Shown: positions 44,439 through 53,792 of the stretch, piece after piece | How positions within the stretch are numbered: the first letter of the stretch is position 1 | Layout of the letters: each line of letters starts with the position of its first letter | From: Lactococcus taiwanensis | Lineage (GTDB): Bacteria > Bacillota > Bacilli > Lactobacillales > Streptococcaceae | DNA: 64,000 bases | Assembly: GCF_014905395.1 (NCBI RefSeq) | Contig: NZ_BNDT01000006.1 | Span: 57,229-121,228, forward strand | Reading direction: 5' to 3' | The notes under the pieces: model-generated | The model's input: only the letters and a program-made list of their open reading frames with translations | Told to the model about the DNA's origin: nothing | Databases searched by the model: none | Program-made: the position numbers and the translations under genes

Positions 44439-45754
44439 TTCATGACCTCATAAATCTCTTGGGAAATTGTTTGAATTTGTTCATCCGTAGCCCCATCTGT
44501 TTCAATGACCAAGAGGTAAGGCTGCTCAGTAAATATAATCGCCGCATCATGATTATCACTACCTGCCCCTCCTATCTTATGCGCAACAGGAATGTTTTTA
44601 GGAACCCCTGCGCGAATCTTTACATCATCAAAAGCGGTGTTAAAGAGTGCATTAAATGATGCCCCTCCTTCATTATAGAGAGCTTCCAGTACTTTACCTA
44701 CCATCTTCGCTGATGCTTCTCTTTCTTTAGGATTCCATGGTGTACCCGCTATCTGTGTAATAGCATCCTGGAAACTAGTACTGAACTGATCTGTTTCATA
44801 ATAAGCCAGTAAGTTACTCCCAACATTGTCAGAGAGTTTTGCGGTACGATTAATCACATCTTGTAAACTGTAATTCTTATTGTCCGCAGTTTTAGGCAAG
44901 TTTCCAGTTCCAGCCGGCTTATAACTCCCGTAAAAAGTATTGACAGCAGTGCGATAAAGCAACTGATCCTCTAGAGAAGCTGATCCTTCGTTTAATCTTT
45001 TTTGAGTCCAGTATAAAATCGGAAGTTTAGAAAGACTTGCCGAATACATCTTCTCATCCTCATTTACACCAGCTGTATAACTATTGTCATTGAGTTCCTT
45101 TACATAAATCGAGTACTTTTTATCCTTGTATTTCTTTTGCAGTAAGGTTTGAACCTCCTGTAATTTGGGATTTACTAAAGAAATATCGTCTGAGGAGACC
45201 CAACCTTTTTGACCATTACTTAGAGCAATCTCATAATAACTTCCCCAGTAAGTTTGTGCAATCTTATCAGCAACGAACTGGTGATTTCCTGAGATAGTTG
45301 TTAAAACTTCTTGGTCATAAGTGGTCACCGGACTGTAAAATACGTTGACACGCTTGGTGGTATATAAAGGAGTTGTTACCTTTTTCCGAGAAAGTGGGAC
45401 ATCCGAAACAATCTGCGCCTTCGAAGCAGCAATATATCTTCCATCCTTCATTTTGAAGGCTTGATTTTTAAGCTCAGTTAAGTTTAATTGAGTACGGGCA
45501 CTGATCTCGCCAACGGTTTTCGACAAGTTCTCATCACTATAGACTTTGATAGTTTTAAGTGCAACTGGTCGTTGGGGCACTGTTGTCCAATAATCCTCAG
45601 GGGTCACTTTATCTGCAACAACCGTATTACTTGTTTTACTGAGTGAATGATTGGTTGATTTTTGCGAATGAAGGGACACAAAAAAGCTAGGAATTAGCAT
45701 GAACACCATCACTAAGATCACTGCAATATTAAATTTATCTTTCATTTTTTGCAT
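44435..45754 (-). CDS. Membrane-anchored class A beta-lactamase-like serine hydrolase
   Basis: 439-residue protein with an N-terminal signal anchor (about 9-27) and an SH3-like middle region (about 120-190). The C-terminal serine hydrolase domain has an SxxK motif (SLSK in MYSASLSKLPIL) and KIG near residue 395. It probably acts on the cell wall outside the membrane. This type of gene is regularly found before tilS in lactococci and streptococci. True drug hydrolysis is not implied. Confidence 0.82.
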   Translation of the reverse strand: MQKMKDKFNIAVILVMVFMLIPSFFVSLHSQKSTNHSLSKTSNTVVADKVTPEDYWTTVPQRPVALKTIKVYSDENLSKTVGEISARTQLNLTELKNQAFKMKDGRYIAASKAQIVSDVPLSRKKVTTPLYTTKRVNVFYSPVTTYDQEVLTTISGNHQFVADKIAQTYWGSYYEIALSNGQKGWVSSDDISLVNPKLQEVQTLLQKKYKDKKYSIYVKELNDNSYTAGVNEDEKMYSASLSKLPILYWTQKRLNEGSASLEDQLLYRTAVNTFYGSYKPAGTGNLPKTADNKNYSLQDVINRTAKLSDNVGSNLLAYYETDQFSTSFQDAITQIAGTPWNPKEREASAKMVGKVLEALYNEGGASFNALFNTAFDDVKIRAGVPKNIPVAHKIGGAGSDNHDAAIIFTEQPYLLVIETDGATDEQIQTISQEIYEVMK

Positions 45755-46000
45755 GTTTTAAAACCTTGTTCAACTCTTAATAAGCAGACTGTAAATCTGC
45801 AGACAGTGGCTAGGAGTGTATACTCCTAGCTGGCTCAACTCCATCGAAAAATTTATTTTATAACTATTTCTCTTTTTGAAACCTTCAAAGCGCTGTCTGT
45901 TTTTTTTAATACGTGAAAAGACAGGCTCTTAAGCCATGTCTTTCCCTTTTTTCATAACGATTAACTAACCGCCTGTACTTAAGAAGGTCCTCTTTCAGGC
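45755..46000 (-). other. Hairpin-rich 245-base region before the serine hydrolase gene
   Basis: No ORF. Minus-strand hairpins include AAAGACA-t-GGCT / AGCC-TGTCTTT (about 45922-45948, possibly the end of the S1-gene transcript), a perfect 9-bp GCTAGGAGT / ACTCCTAGC pair around 45810-45831, and GCAGA/TCTGC next to it (about 45785-45801). The GGAGT/ACTCC arms could mask or mimic ribosome binding sequences. Confidence 0.4.
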
Positions 46001-46291
46001 TCATCTTAAATCCTTATTTACTGCTTTTAGGCTTTCTAATCGGTGTTCAGTTTCTTCTAAAAACTGTCCAAAAATACTTTTGAAATCCTCGTCTAGGTAT
46101 GTTAAGTCAATTTTTCCGTCAGTATGCTCCTTAGAAATCTCAAACGAAACCAAGTCCCCAATCTGGTATTTGGGATGCCCTTTGGGTAATGCTGACCAGC
46201 GCATCAGTCCTGTTTTTTTACTGACAGTGTCGTCAGTAGAAAAAGTCACAAACAGTCCAAATCTTGTGATATGCTCAACTTTTCCAATCAT
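46001..46291 (-). CDS. S1 RNA-binding domain protein
   Basis: 96-residue protein with one S1/OB domain (MIGKVEHITRFGLFVTF, DLVSFEISKEH) like YabR of Bacillus. It probably binds RNA or ribosomes. It overlaps divIC by 4 bases (translational coupling). A repeat copy (46221-46236) lies inside the frame in a loop of the domain, encoding part of STDDTVSKK. Confidence 0.85.
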   Translation of the reverse strand: MIGKVEHITRFGLFVTFSTDDTVSKKTGLMRWSALPKGHPKYQIGDLVSFEISKEHTDGKIDLTYLDEDFKSIFGQFLEETEHRLESLKAVNKDLR

Positions 46292-46659
46292 TGGCTTGTC
46301 CCGTCTCCATCGACTAGAGGATTGTTTGTGTTAAAAACTTTCTCGTCACTCTGAGAATAGTCTTGACTACGAGCATATTTTTGCAAGTAATTTGCATCTT
46401 GAAGTTTTTTTATCTCTTCTTTTTTCGTTGCGACTTCTTTTGACAGAGTATCATATTGTTTTTTGGCACTTTGCTCTAAAACAACTTGTTTTTGCAAATT
46501 TTCATAAGATTTGATCAAACTCATGCTTGCCAAGCTAAACAATAGAATAGCAACGACTAAAATCAGCCCTAAATGTTTACGTTTAGGTACTGGTGCTACA
46601 GCTTTTCTATTTTTATTTTGAATAAACTCATTATTCAATTGAATCACGTGTTTAGCCAT
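46288..46659 (-). CDS. divIC: Septum formation initiator DivIC/FtsB
   Basis: 123-residue bitopic cell-division protein: basic cytoplasmic tail (about 1-28), one membrane helix (29-50), then an extracellular coiled coil (52-90). It fits the DivIC family by topology and by its place between rqcP and the S1 gene. Confidence 0.88.
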   Translation of the reverse strand: MAKHVIQLNNEFIQNKNRKAVAPVPKRKHLGLILVVAILLFSLASMSLIKSYENLQKQVVLEQSAKKQYDTLSKEVATKKEEIKKLQDANYLQKYARSQDYSQSDEKVFNTNNPLVDGDGTSQ

Positions 46660-46681
46660 TAAAACCTCCCAAGGCGCTGTC

Positions 46682-46951
46682 TTATTCTTCTTCTGCCTGA
46701 ATGCGTGTTTCGCTAATCATTTCATACATCTTGTCCGCATCCTCTTTGCGTGTGAACTCTTTAAGTTCTGCAACTCGGACCTCAACTATCTTATTACCAA
46801 AGCGAATCTCAATAAGGTCATTAAATTTGACATCCGTAGAGGACTTGGCCAATTTTCCATTCACTTTAATACGACCTTTATCAGCAACTTCTTTCGCGAC
46901 CGGACGACGTTTAATCAGGCGCGAAACTTTTAAAAACTTATCTAATCTCAT
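46682..46951 (-). CDS. rqcP: S4-domain protein RqcP (YabO)
   Basis: 89-residue S4 RNA-binding protein ([36 protein letters not shown]). Family members act in ribosome-associated quality control with RqcH. It lies between mfd and divIC as in other Firmicutes. Confidence 0.9.
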   Translation of the reverse strand: MRLDKFLKVSRLIKRRPVAKEVADKGRIKVNGKLAKSSTDVKFNDLIEIRFGNKIVEVRVAELKEFTRKEDADKMYEMISETRIQAEEE

Positions 46952-47006
46952 GGCTTGATTATAACATATTTCATTTTGTTTGAAAATGGCTTTACTTATA
47001 ATAATT

Positions 47007-47059
47007 AAAGCTCTGTCAGCACTGACAGAGCTTTAAATTTTTACTGACCAAGCCGTCAG
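47007..47059. repeat. Hairpin and repeat copy after mfd
   Basis: AAAGCTCTGTCAG-ca-CTGACAGAGCTTT (47007-47034) is a 13-bp hairpin with inverted half-site order, followed by a normal repeat copy CTGACCAAGCCGTCAG (47044-47059). It may act as a weak mfd terminator. Confidence 0.6.
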
Positions 47060-47066
47060 TAAGTTT

Positions 47067-50000
47067 TTAACTTTTTTCATGCGTATCTCGCAGAGCCGAC
47101 AAACTTTCAATAAAGTTCATCAACTCTCGCATTAGGACGACCGTACTACGCTGGTCAATCTTAAAGCGAAAGGTCATTTTCCCATATTTTTCTCCCACAG
47201 AAGCTTTCATTGTAGTGCTTGCTAAAGCTTGGAAATATTCTTGTGGATCGTACATGGTATGTGCTGAACGATCCATAGTAACAATTGCCTCAAAACGCGT
47301 TTTCTCAATTTTTTCCACTAGCGCGTTATCTGCAAAGTGCTTCAAAAGACCAATTTCGAGAAGATAGGCAACCTCATCGGGATATTCACCAAAGCGATCC
47401 ACCAACTCATCTTGCAGTTCTTCATAAATACTACGGCTATCAATCTGGCGAATACGTTTATAAATTTCGATTTTTTGCCGTTCATCTGCGATATAGTAAC
47501 CTGGAATAAAGGCATCCAATCCCAAACTTATCTCTACATTTGTCGTCCTTTTTTGTTTTTGGGTGCCTAATTTACTATGAATAGCTTCTTCAAGCAGTTG
47601 TGAGTAAAGGTCAAAACCGACGGAATCGATAAAGCCAGATTGCTCAGCACCCAAGAGATTTCCTGCCCCACGAATCGAGAGGTCACGCATGGCTATTTTG
47701 AAACCAGAACCCAGCTCTGTAAAACCTTTTATCGCTTCCAAACGCTTTTCGGATACCTCAGATAATATTTTTTCAGGCCGATACATGAAATAAGCATAGG
47801 CAACTCGATTAGAACGACCCACACGCCCACGCAATTGGTAAAGTTGTGATAGGCCCATCATGTCCGCATTTTCAATAAAAAGCGTATTAGCATTTGGAAT
47901 ATCAACTCCAGTTTCAATAATGGTAGTAGCTACGAGTACATCATAATCACCAGCAATGAACGAAAGCAAGGTATTTTCCAGCTGAATTTCAGTCATTTGC
48001 CCATGAATAGAAGCAATCCGAGCCTCTGGAATCAGCTCTTCCAACTGGGAAACTTTCTGTTCAATAGTGTCAACTCTATTGTAAACATAGTAAACCTGTC
48101 CACCGCGTGAAATCTCTCGCAAAACTGCATCTCGAACCACACCATAGTTCGTTTCCATAACGTAAGTCTGAACGGGGTAACGGTTAGTAGGTGGCGTTTC
48201 AATGACTGACAAATCACGAATTCCCAGCATGGACATATGTAAGGTCCGAGGAATAGGTGTTGCAGTGAGTGTTAATACATCAACCTGCGTTTTCAACTCC
48301 TTTAGTCGCTCTTTATGTTTGACACCAAAACGTTGTTCTTCGTCAATAATCATCAAACCTAAGTCAAAAAATTCAACATCTTTTGACAATAAGCGGTGTG
48401 TGCCGATGATGAGATCTACCCGACCTTTTTTCAACTTGGCTAAAATTTCCGCTTGTTGCGCCTTCGTTTGAAAACGACTGAGCACCTCAACATTGACACC
48501 AAAATTAATAAAGCGCTCAGAAAAGTTGTTAAAGTGTTGTTCTGCAAGCACGGTCGTTGGCACAAGAATAGCGACTTGTTTACCGTCATTGATGGCTTTG
48601 AAAGCCGCACGCATAGCCACTTCAGTTTTACCAAATCCGACATCACCTACTAACAATCGGTCCATTGGACGCTCTTGTTCCATATCCTGTTTGATTTCAT
48701 TGACCGATCGCAACTGATCCTCGGTTTCCACATAAGCAAAAGCACTATCAAATTCCTCTTGGTTGCTATCATCTGGCGAAAATGCAAAGCCTTTTTGAGC
48801 CTGTCTAGCAGCGTAAAGTTTGATAAGATCATCGGAAATATCTTCCACTTGCTTGGAAACACTTGACATGGTTTTACGCCAGCGTCCATCATTCAGCTTA
48901 TTAATCTTTGGGGTCTTGCCTTCACCTGCGGAATACTTGCTGAGCAAATCCAGGTGATCGACTGGTACAGAAATTGTATCACCATTTTGATATTGAATGG
49001 TCAGATAATCACGGTGCATGCCACCCACTTCAAGGGTCTGTAAACCAAGATATTTCCCAATCCCATGGTTTTTATGGACCACAAAGTCGCCGACTGCCAA
49101 TTCATTGTAGTCTTTTAGTCGCTCTGCGTTGGTAATATTGAGTCTGCGCGCTTTTTTCTTGCGCATCTTCCCAAAAATTTCCTGCTCGGTCATGACGACA
49201 AGTTTTTCATCAAGAAAATTAAAACCGTTAGCCAACTGTAAATCAATCAGATTGATCTTTCCAACCTGTAAATTTTCATTGTCAACTTCATAGAACTTAA
49301 GATCCAGTTCAAGAAGAGATTTTCTTAATTTTTCAGAAGAAACGGCTAAGACAACTGTGAAATCTTGCTTAACAAAACGCTCGACTTCAGTGTAAAAGAG
49401 TTCTAACTGTCCAAAAAACTGCTGCATGGAATGCTGCTTGAAGTTATAAAGCTGATCAAAGCGCAGGTTCCCTAGTCCCTTTTGAAAATTTGAAAAGAAA
49501 GTGGCAGGTTTGTAATTACGTACCTTAGCCATCGTATCTACAAGATAAACTTGTCCATCAAGACCACGTCCCATAGTCTTTTCAGACAAGATAAAATCCG
49601 CCAATTCCATTTCTAATTTATTATTGGCATCATTGACTTTTTGGAAATCATCAATGAAAATCTGAACATTTTTTGGAAAATAATCTAAGAGTGAATTGTT
49701 CTTATCGTAAAAATAAGCAGCAAATTTTCGTAAATCCTTGTGATAATAATGATTTTCTGCTGCTGAGATGACTTCTTCCATGTAGGATTTTGCTGACGGC
49801 TCTGTCAGTAAATCTAATTGTGTGCGCAAAGCTTTTACACCCTTGTCAAACTCTTTATCCGATAAAATAAAATCGCTAGCAGGATAAATTTCAAGCGTTT
49901 CTAAGCTGTCAAGTGAGCGTTGGCTATCGACATCAAAAGTGCGAATAGTATCTACTTCGTCACCAAAAAATTCTAAGCGCACAGGATTTGCGGCATCTAA

Positions 50001-50552
50001 AGGATAGAGGTCCACGATGTCCCCTCTAATAGAGAATTCCCCCGGCGTCATCACGCGCTGCGTTTTTTCGTAACCAGCTGCTGACAGCATGGTCAGTAAA
50101 TTTTTCAGGTCATATTCGTCACCAGTTGTCAGTAAAAGATAGTTTTCCAAAAAATTATCTGGATGGGGCAAGAGACTACGTGTTGCCAAAAACGGTACCA
50201 CTAAAAAGCCAGTTGCCGCTTCATCCAACAGGAAATTCAGTGCTTCTAAGCGATAAGCCACACGATCTTTGGAAGCCAAGGCAAATTCCGCATAAACATT
50301 ATCATCTGAGAAAAATTGATAAACTTTTTCCTCACCAAGGAGCGTTGATAACTCATCATACAGCTCATTGGCATGAAATTGACTATCCGTAATAATGATG
50401 TACTTGTCAGGGACATTTTCATAAGCATTGGCCATAACCAAACTTTTAGCGGTTCCTGACAACCCTGTCAGTAGCGTACGCTCTCGTTTGGAAAAGCCTT
50501 GCTGCCATTTTTGTAACTGCCAATTTTGGTCAAAAAATTCAATAATATTCAT
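47067..50552 (-). CDS. mfd: Transcription-repair coupling factor Mfd
   Basis: 1161-residue Mfd. It removes stalled RNA polymerase and recruits UvrABC. UvrB-like N-terminal domain, RNA polymerase interaction domain (VGDFVVHKNHGIGKYLGL), superfamily 2 helicase with Walker A GDVGFGKTE and DEEQ box, and the TRCF C-terminal domain are all present. Three repeat copies lie in frame (49793-49808, 50081-50096, 50456-50471). The ATG abuts the pth stop codon. Confidence 0.96.
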   Translation of the reverse strand: MNIIEFFDQNWQLQKWQQGFSKRERTLLTGLSGTAKSLVMANAYENVPDKYIIITDSQFHANELYDELSTLLGEEKVYQFFSDDNVYAEFALASKDRVAYRLEALNFLLDEAATGFLVVPFLATRSLLPHPDNFLENYLLLTTGDEYDLKNLLTMLSAAGYEKTQRVMTPGEFSIRGDIVDLYPLDAANPVRLEFFGDEVDTIRTFDVDSQRSLDSLETLEIYPASDFILSDKEFDKGVKALRTQLDLLTEPSAKSYMEEVISAAENHYYHKDLRKFAAYFYDKNNSLLDYFPKNVQIFIDDFQKVNDANNKLEMELADFILSEKTMGRGLDGQVYLVDTMAKVRNYKPATFFSNFQKGLGNLRFDQLYNFKQHSMQQFFGQLELFYTEVERFVKQDFTVVLAVSSEKLRKSLLELDLKFYEVDNENLQVGKINLIDLQLANGFNFLDEKLVVMTEQEIFGKMRKKKARRLNITNAERLKDYNELAVGDFVVHKNHGIGKYLGLQTLEVGGMHRDYLTIQYQNGDTISVPVDHLDLLSKYSAGEGKTPKINKLNDGRWRKTMSSVSKQVEDISDDLIKLYAARQAQKGFAFSPDDSNQEEFDSAFAYVETEDQLRSVNEIKQDMEQERPMDRLLVGDVGFGKTEVAMRAAFKAINDGKQVAILVPTTVLAEQHFNNFSERFINFGVNVEVLSRFQTKAQQAEILAKLKKGRVDLIIGTHRLLSKDVEFFDLGLMIIDEEQRFGVKHKERLKELKTQVDVLTLTATPIPRTLHMSMLGIRDLSVIETPPTNRYPVQTYVMETNYGVVRDAVLREISRGGQVYYVYNRVDTIEQKVSQLEELIPEARIASIHGQMTEIQLENTLLSFIAGDYDVLVATTIIETGVDIPNANTLFIENADMMGLSQLYQLRGRVGRSNRVAYAYFMYRPEKILSEVSEKRLEAIKGFTELGSGFKIAMRDLSIRGAGNLLGAEQSGFIDSVGFDLYSQLLEEAIHSKLGTQKQKRTTNVEISLGLDAFIPGYYIADERQKIEIYKRIRQIDSRSIYEELQDELVDRFGEYPDEVAYLLEIGLLKHFADNALVEKIEKTRFEAIVTMDRSAHTMYDPQEYFQALASTTMKASVGEKYGKMTFRFKIDQRSTVVLMRELMNFIESLSALRDTHEKS

Positions 50553-51119
50553 CTAGTTAAATTTATTCATCGTTTGTTGGAAATCACCGTTTTCAATATA
50601 GAATTTCATGGCGTCTACCGCCTTGAAAATACCGTCTTGAGCGATTTCTTTGTCTGCATTGTCAAAACGTGAGAGAACATGATTAACGACCGTCATCCCA
50701 TTTTTCGGACGCCCAATACCGATTTTAACTCGGTTAAATGCTTGCGTCCCGACATGAGTGATGACCGATTTGATACCATTTTGACCACCAGACGAACCTT
50801 TTTGCCGTAAACGTACACGCCCGACTGGCGAATCCAAATCATCATGAATCACCGTCAAATCTGCTGGGTCAAGATTATAATATTTCAAAAGAGGTGCTAC
50901 TGCTCGACCTGACTCATTCATAAAAGTCAAAGGTTTCACGAGAAACATTTTCTCACCATTAATAAAAGTCGATGCGACCAAGGACATAAACGTTTTTTCT
51001 TCACGAAATTCAACATTTAGCTCTTTGGCCAGCAAATCCAGCGCCATAAAACCCATGTTGTGTCTGGTTTTGTCGTACTTATCACCTGGATTTCCCAGGC
51101 CTACAATCATTTTTGTCAT
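50553..51119 (-). CDS. pth: Peptidyl-tRNA hydrolase
   Basis: 188-residue Pth recycling peptidyl-tRNA. Signature [19 protein letters not shown] at 6-24 includes catalytic His20; Asn and Asp (FMNESG, VIHDDLD) are conserved. GAAGGA precedes the ATG and lies inside the upstream small gene. Confidence 0.95.
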   Translation of the reverse strand: MTKMIVGLGNPGDKYDKTRHNMGFMALDLLAKELNVEFREEKTFMSLVASTFINGEKMFLVKPLTFMNESGRAVAPLLKYYNLDPADLTVIHDDLDSPVGRVRLRQKGSSGGQNGIKSVITHVGTQAFNRVKIGIGRPKNGMTVVNHVLSRFDNADKEIAQDGIFKAVDAMKFYIENGDFQQTMNKFN

Positions 51120-51378
51120 TTTTAAATCCTTCTATAAATTTCTTGATTTGGCTTTTACTCCGTAGCACGATAAGATGCGGTTGAACCTCAATCAGATCCC
51201 TATGGTCAATTTTTTGCCAGATGAACATTTGCCTGAGCATCTGTAAACTTGGTTGATAATTGGCGTTTTCCAGTCCCAATTTTTGTCTAATATACCGCTT
51301 GATGAGTCGATATTTCAAGAAAATTTCCGATAAATCCAGGAAAATCAAACTGTCAACAAGCTTGTAAAGCGAACACAC
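51082..51378 (-). CDS. Small protein of unknown function upstream of pth
   Basis: 98 codons from a GTG with GAGGA eight bases upstream, overlapping the pth start by 38 bases. The sequence is rich in Leu, Ile and basic residues ([40 protein letters not shown]). Not recognised. The ribosome binding site and overlap suggest it is translated, coupled to pth. Confidence 0.5.
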   Translation of the reverse strand: MCSLYKLVDSLIFLDLSEIFLKYRLIKRYIRQKLGLENANYQPSLQMLRQMFIWQKIDHRDLIEVQPHLIVLRSKSQIKKFIEGFKNDKNDCRPGKSR

Positions 51379-51491
51379 AAAGTGTCCTCAATGATGAAAT
51401 TATCCTACTCAGACCGTTTCCGATCGCCATCATGCACCACATTGTCAAAATGAAAAACGGGGAGGGGCAGTAGCTGACAAAATGCCAAAAG

Positions 51492-51527
51492 GCTGATTTC
51501 TAGAAATCAGCGACTGCATTTATTATA
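51492..51527 (-). promoter_or_regulatory. Promoter -10 and perfect 20-bp palindrome before the pth operon
   Basis: TATAAT on the minus strand (51522-51527) is followed about 10 bases later by GCTGATTTCT and its exact inverse AGAAATCAGC (51492-51511). Its position at the start of the transcript suits an operator or a 5' hairpin. The -35 is weak. Other bases in 51379-51491 show nothing recognised. Confidence 0.45.
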
Positions 51528-51590
51528 ACATATCTTACCTTGCAAACTGGCACTTTCTTACTGACGAAGCTGTCAGCAACTTTAGAATTT

Positions 51591-51612
51591 AAAAAAAGCA
51601 CCAAAATGGCGC
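51591..51612 (-). terminator. Terminator of ychF
   Basis: GCGCC-attttG-GTGC type hairpin followed by seven U on the minus strand. A repeat copy CTGACGAAGCTGTCAG lies nearby (51561-51576). Confidence 0.75.
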
Positions 51613-51633
51613 AATATTTAAATTTACAATGGT

Positions 51634-52746
51634 TTACACGTTAAAGCGAAACTCCATGATGTCTCCGTCTTGGCCGACATAATCTTTCCCCTCTTCACGC
51701 AGGCGACCAGCTTCACGAACGGCTTTTTCTGAGCCGTATTTAATCAAATCCTCATAAGACATGGTCACTGCGCGGATAAAGCCTTTTTCGAAGTCCGAGT
51801 GGATAATCCCAGCCATTTGTGGCGCTTTCATGCCGCGTTTAAAAGTCCAAGCACGAACTTCTTTTTCTCCTGCTGTGAAGTAAGTAGCAAGACCTAGTAA
51901 ATGATAGGCAGCACGCGTCAACATATCAACACCAGACTCCTGTAACCCAATGGCTTCTAAAAATTCAGCTTTTTCGTCATCTTCCAACTCGGAGATTTCT
52001 TCTTCAACACGCGCAGAAATTATAGCAACCTCAGCGTTTTCAGTAGCTGCAAATTCACGAATTTGTTTGACATATTCGATATTGTCTGGTTCACCCACCT
52101 CATCTTCAGAAACATTCGCCACATACAACACAGGTTTCGTGGTCAACAAGAACAAACTTTTGACTACCTTTGCTTCATCTTCGTCAAATTCAATCGTACG
52201 AGCTGATTTTCCATCTTCAAGGACAGGTTTGATTTTTTGCAAAACATTGAATTCCGCCACTGCATCTTTATCTTTAGTGCGGGCAATCTTTTCAACGCGC
52301 GCATAACGTTTATTGACTGACTCCAAGTCTGCTAAAATTAATTCCAAATTAATGGTCTCAATATCTGCCATGGGATCAATAAATTCACCTTCACGATTAT
52401 TTTCACGCATTACATTTTCATCATCGAAAGCACGGACCACATGAATGATGGCATCTACTTCCCGAATATTGGCAAGAAATTTATTTCCTAGACCTTCTCC
52501 GCGTGAGGCCCCTTTAACAATCCCAGCAATATCTGTGAATTCAAAAGTTGTCGGAACAGTTTTCTTAGGTTTAATCAACTCTGTTAACTTGTTTAAACGT
52601 TCATCTGGTACTTCTACCATCCCAACATTTGGGTCAATTGTTGCAAAAGGATAGTTTGCAGCTTCTGCGCCTGCTTTTGTAATTGCATTAAAAAGAGTTG
52701 ATTTACCTACGTTAGGTAAACCAACGATACCTGCTGTTAAAGCCAT
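51634..52746 (-). CDS. ychF: Ribosome-binding ATPase YchF
   Basis: 370-residue Obg-related ATPase. G1 GLPNVGKST at 8-16, the unusual G4 position of YchF, coiled-coil middle domain and C-terminal TGS domain ([25 protein letters not shown]). It is single-transcribed between its own promoter and terminator. Confidence 0.96.
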   Translation of the reverse strand: MALTAGIVGLPNVGKSTLFNAITKAGAEAANYPFATIDPNVGMVEVPDERLNKLTELIKPKKTVPTTFEFTDIAGIVKGASRGEGLGNKFLANIREVDAIIHVVRAFDDENVMRENNREGEFIDPMADIETINLELILADLESVNKRYARVEKIARTKDKDAVAEFNVLQKIKPVLEDGKSARTIEFDEDEAKVVKSLFLLTTKPVLYVANVSEDEVGEPDNIEYVKQIREFAATENAEVAIISARVEEEISELEDDEKAEFLEAIGLQESGVDMLTRAAYHLLGLATYFTAGEKEVRAWTFKRGMKAPQMAGIIHSDFEKGFIRAVTMSYEDLIKYGSEKAVREAGRLREEGKDYVGQDGDIMEFRFNV

Positions 52747-52783
52747 GTTTTATATTCTCCAAAATTAAGATTAATTAGTTCTA

Positions 52784-52812
52784 ATTATACTGTAAATCGT
52801 CAAAAAAGACAA
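52784..52812 (-). promoter_or_regulatory. Promoter of ychF
   Basis: TTGTCT (52807-52812), 17-bp spacer, TATAAT (52784-52789) on the minus strand. Confidence 0.65.
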
Positions 52813-52985
52813 TAAACGGCTAGTCGCTCCTGTTAAAACTAGAACTTTACAAGTTTACACCTTTTTCCCACTTTTTTCTCTAAAATCCAATGTGCTACAA
52901 AATGTTGCTCTTATTTTGCTCTACAAGCCTTGCTATTCTTAGGATTTTAGTTAATAATGTAGACAGAAACTCAGGAGGTAGCAAA

Positions 52986-53543
52986 ATGCTCGGAGAAAAC
53001 TTACAAGCTGCACGACTTGCACAAAATTTAACCCAAGAACAAGTTGCTAAAGAACTTTATTTTAGCCGCCAAGCTATATCACGTTGGGAAGCGGGCAAAA
53101 CAGAGCCAAATCTGGAAACTCTGATTGCTTTAGCAGCGCTTTATCAAACAGATTTAGCAGCACTATGTGCAGGGATTAACCCCAGAAAACGTAAGAAGCA
53201 TCTCAATATTTTAGCAGGCATAGGCGTACTTGCCTTTAATTTTGTTATTGGAGTATGGCTTATCGTTGCCGTGGCACTATTACTTGCTGCGCTGTATAGC
53301 TTGCTTGCTGCCCTGCTGATTTCACCCCTTTTAATGATCATTGGGACCTTCACACACAATCCGAATATCACTTTTATCAGTAATACAGGTGTTGCTGGGT
53401 ACGCTTGGTGGCAATGGCTCATGGCAATTTTCTGTTGTATGCTTGTCATAGTTTTGGGACGCTATATTTGGCGCTTTACTAAAGTCCTTTACAATGGACT
53501 TATTCAATACCTCAAATTTAATCTTAAATCTCTCTATAACTAA
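52986..53543 (+). CDS. XRE-family regulator with membrane segments
   Basis: 185-residue protein. N-terminal HTH (AARLAQNLTQEQVAKELYFS RQAISRWEAG region, residues 6-38) is followed after residue 75 by about three hydrophobic segments. The layout of an XRE domain fused to a membrane domain is common in Firmicutes and implies sensing at the membrane. ATG 52986 has AGGAGGT upstream; a longer frame from 52890 lacks support. The target is unknown. Confidence 0.8.
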   Translation: MLGENLQAARLAQNLTQEQVAKELYFSRQAISRWEAGKTEPNLETLIALAALYQTDLAALCAGINPRKRKKHLNILAGIGVLAFNFVIGVWLIVAVALLLAALYSLLAALLISPLLMIIGTFTHNPNITFISNTGVAGYAWWQWLMAIFCCMLVIVLGRYIWRFTKVLYNGLIQYLKFNLKSLYN

Positions 53544-53568
53544 AAAGTGCTCAATTGAGCACTTTTTT
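53542..53568. terminator. Bidirectional terminator between the XRE gene and the DUF951 gene
   Basis: AAAAAGTGCTCAA / TTGAGCACTTTTT perfect palindrome. Confidence 0.88.
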
Positions 53569-53751
53569 AATTTTCTGATTAAAGTCGTAACGACTCATCA
53601 TTACCTCGTGATGGCAGTTAGTACACTGAATGCGAATGTCCGCACCAAGACGAGTAATTTCCCAAGCATTAGCCTTTTTACCTGTTGCCTTTATGGTACA
53701 AGCATGAGGCTTTTTCATTTCCACAATGGAATGCAGCTGATAATCTACCAT
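53551..53751 (-). CDS. DUF951-family protein
   Basis: 66-residue protein of the DUF951 family (VEMKKPHACTIKATGKKANAWEI, ITRLGADIRIQCTNC). Two cysteines in CTNC suggest metal or redox binding. DUF951 genes are usually near ychF. GGAGAAA precedes the ATG. Function unknown. Confidence 0.85.
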   Translation of the reverse strand: MVDYQLHSIVEMKKPHACTIKATGKKANAWEITRLGADIRIQCTNCHHEVMMSRYDFNQKIKKVLN

Positions 53752-53792
53752 ATTTTCTCCTTGATGTTTTTGACCTTCTGGTCAGTAATTTT

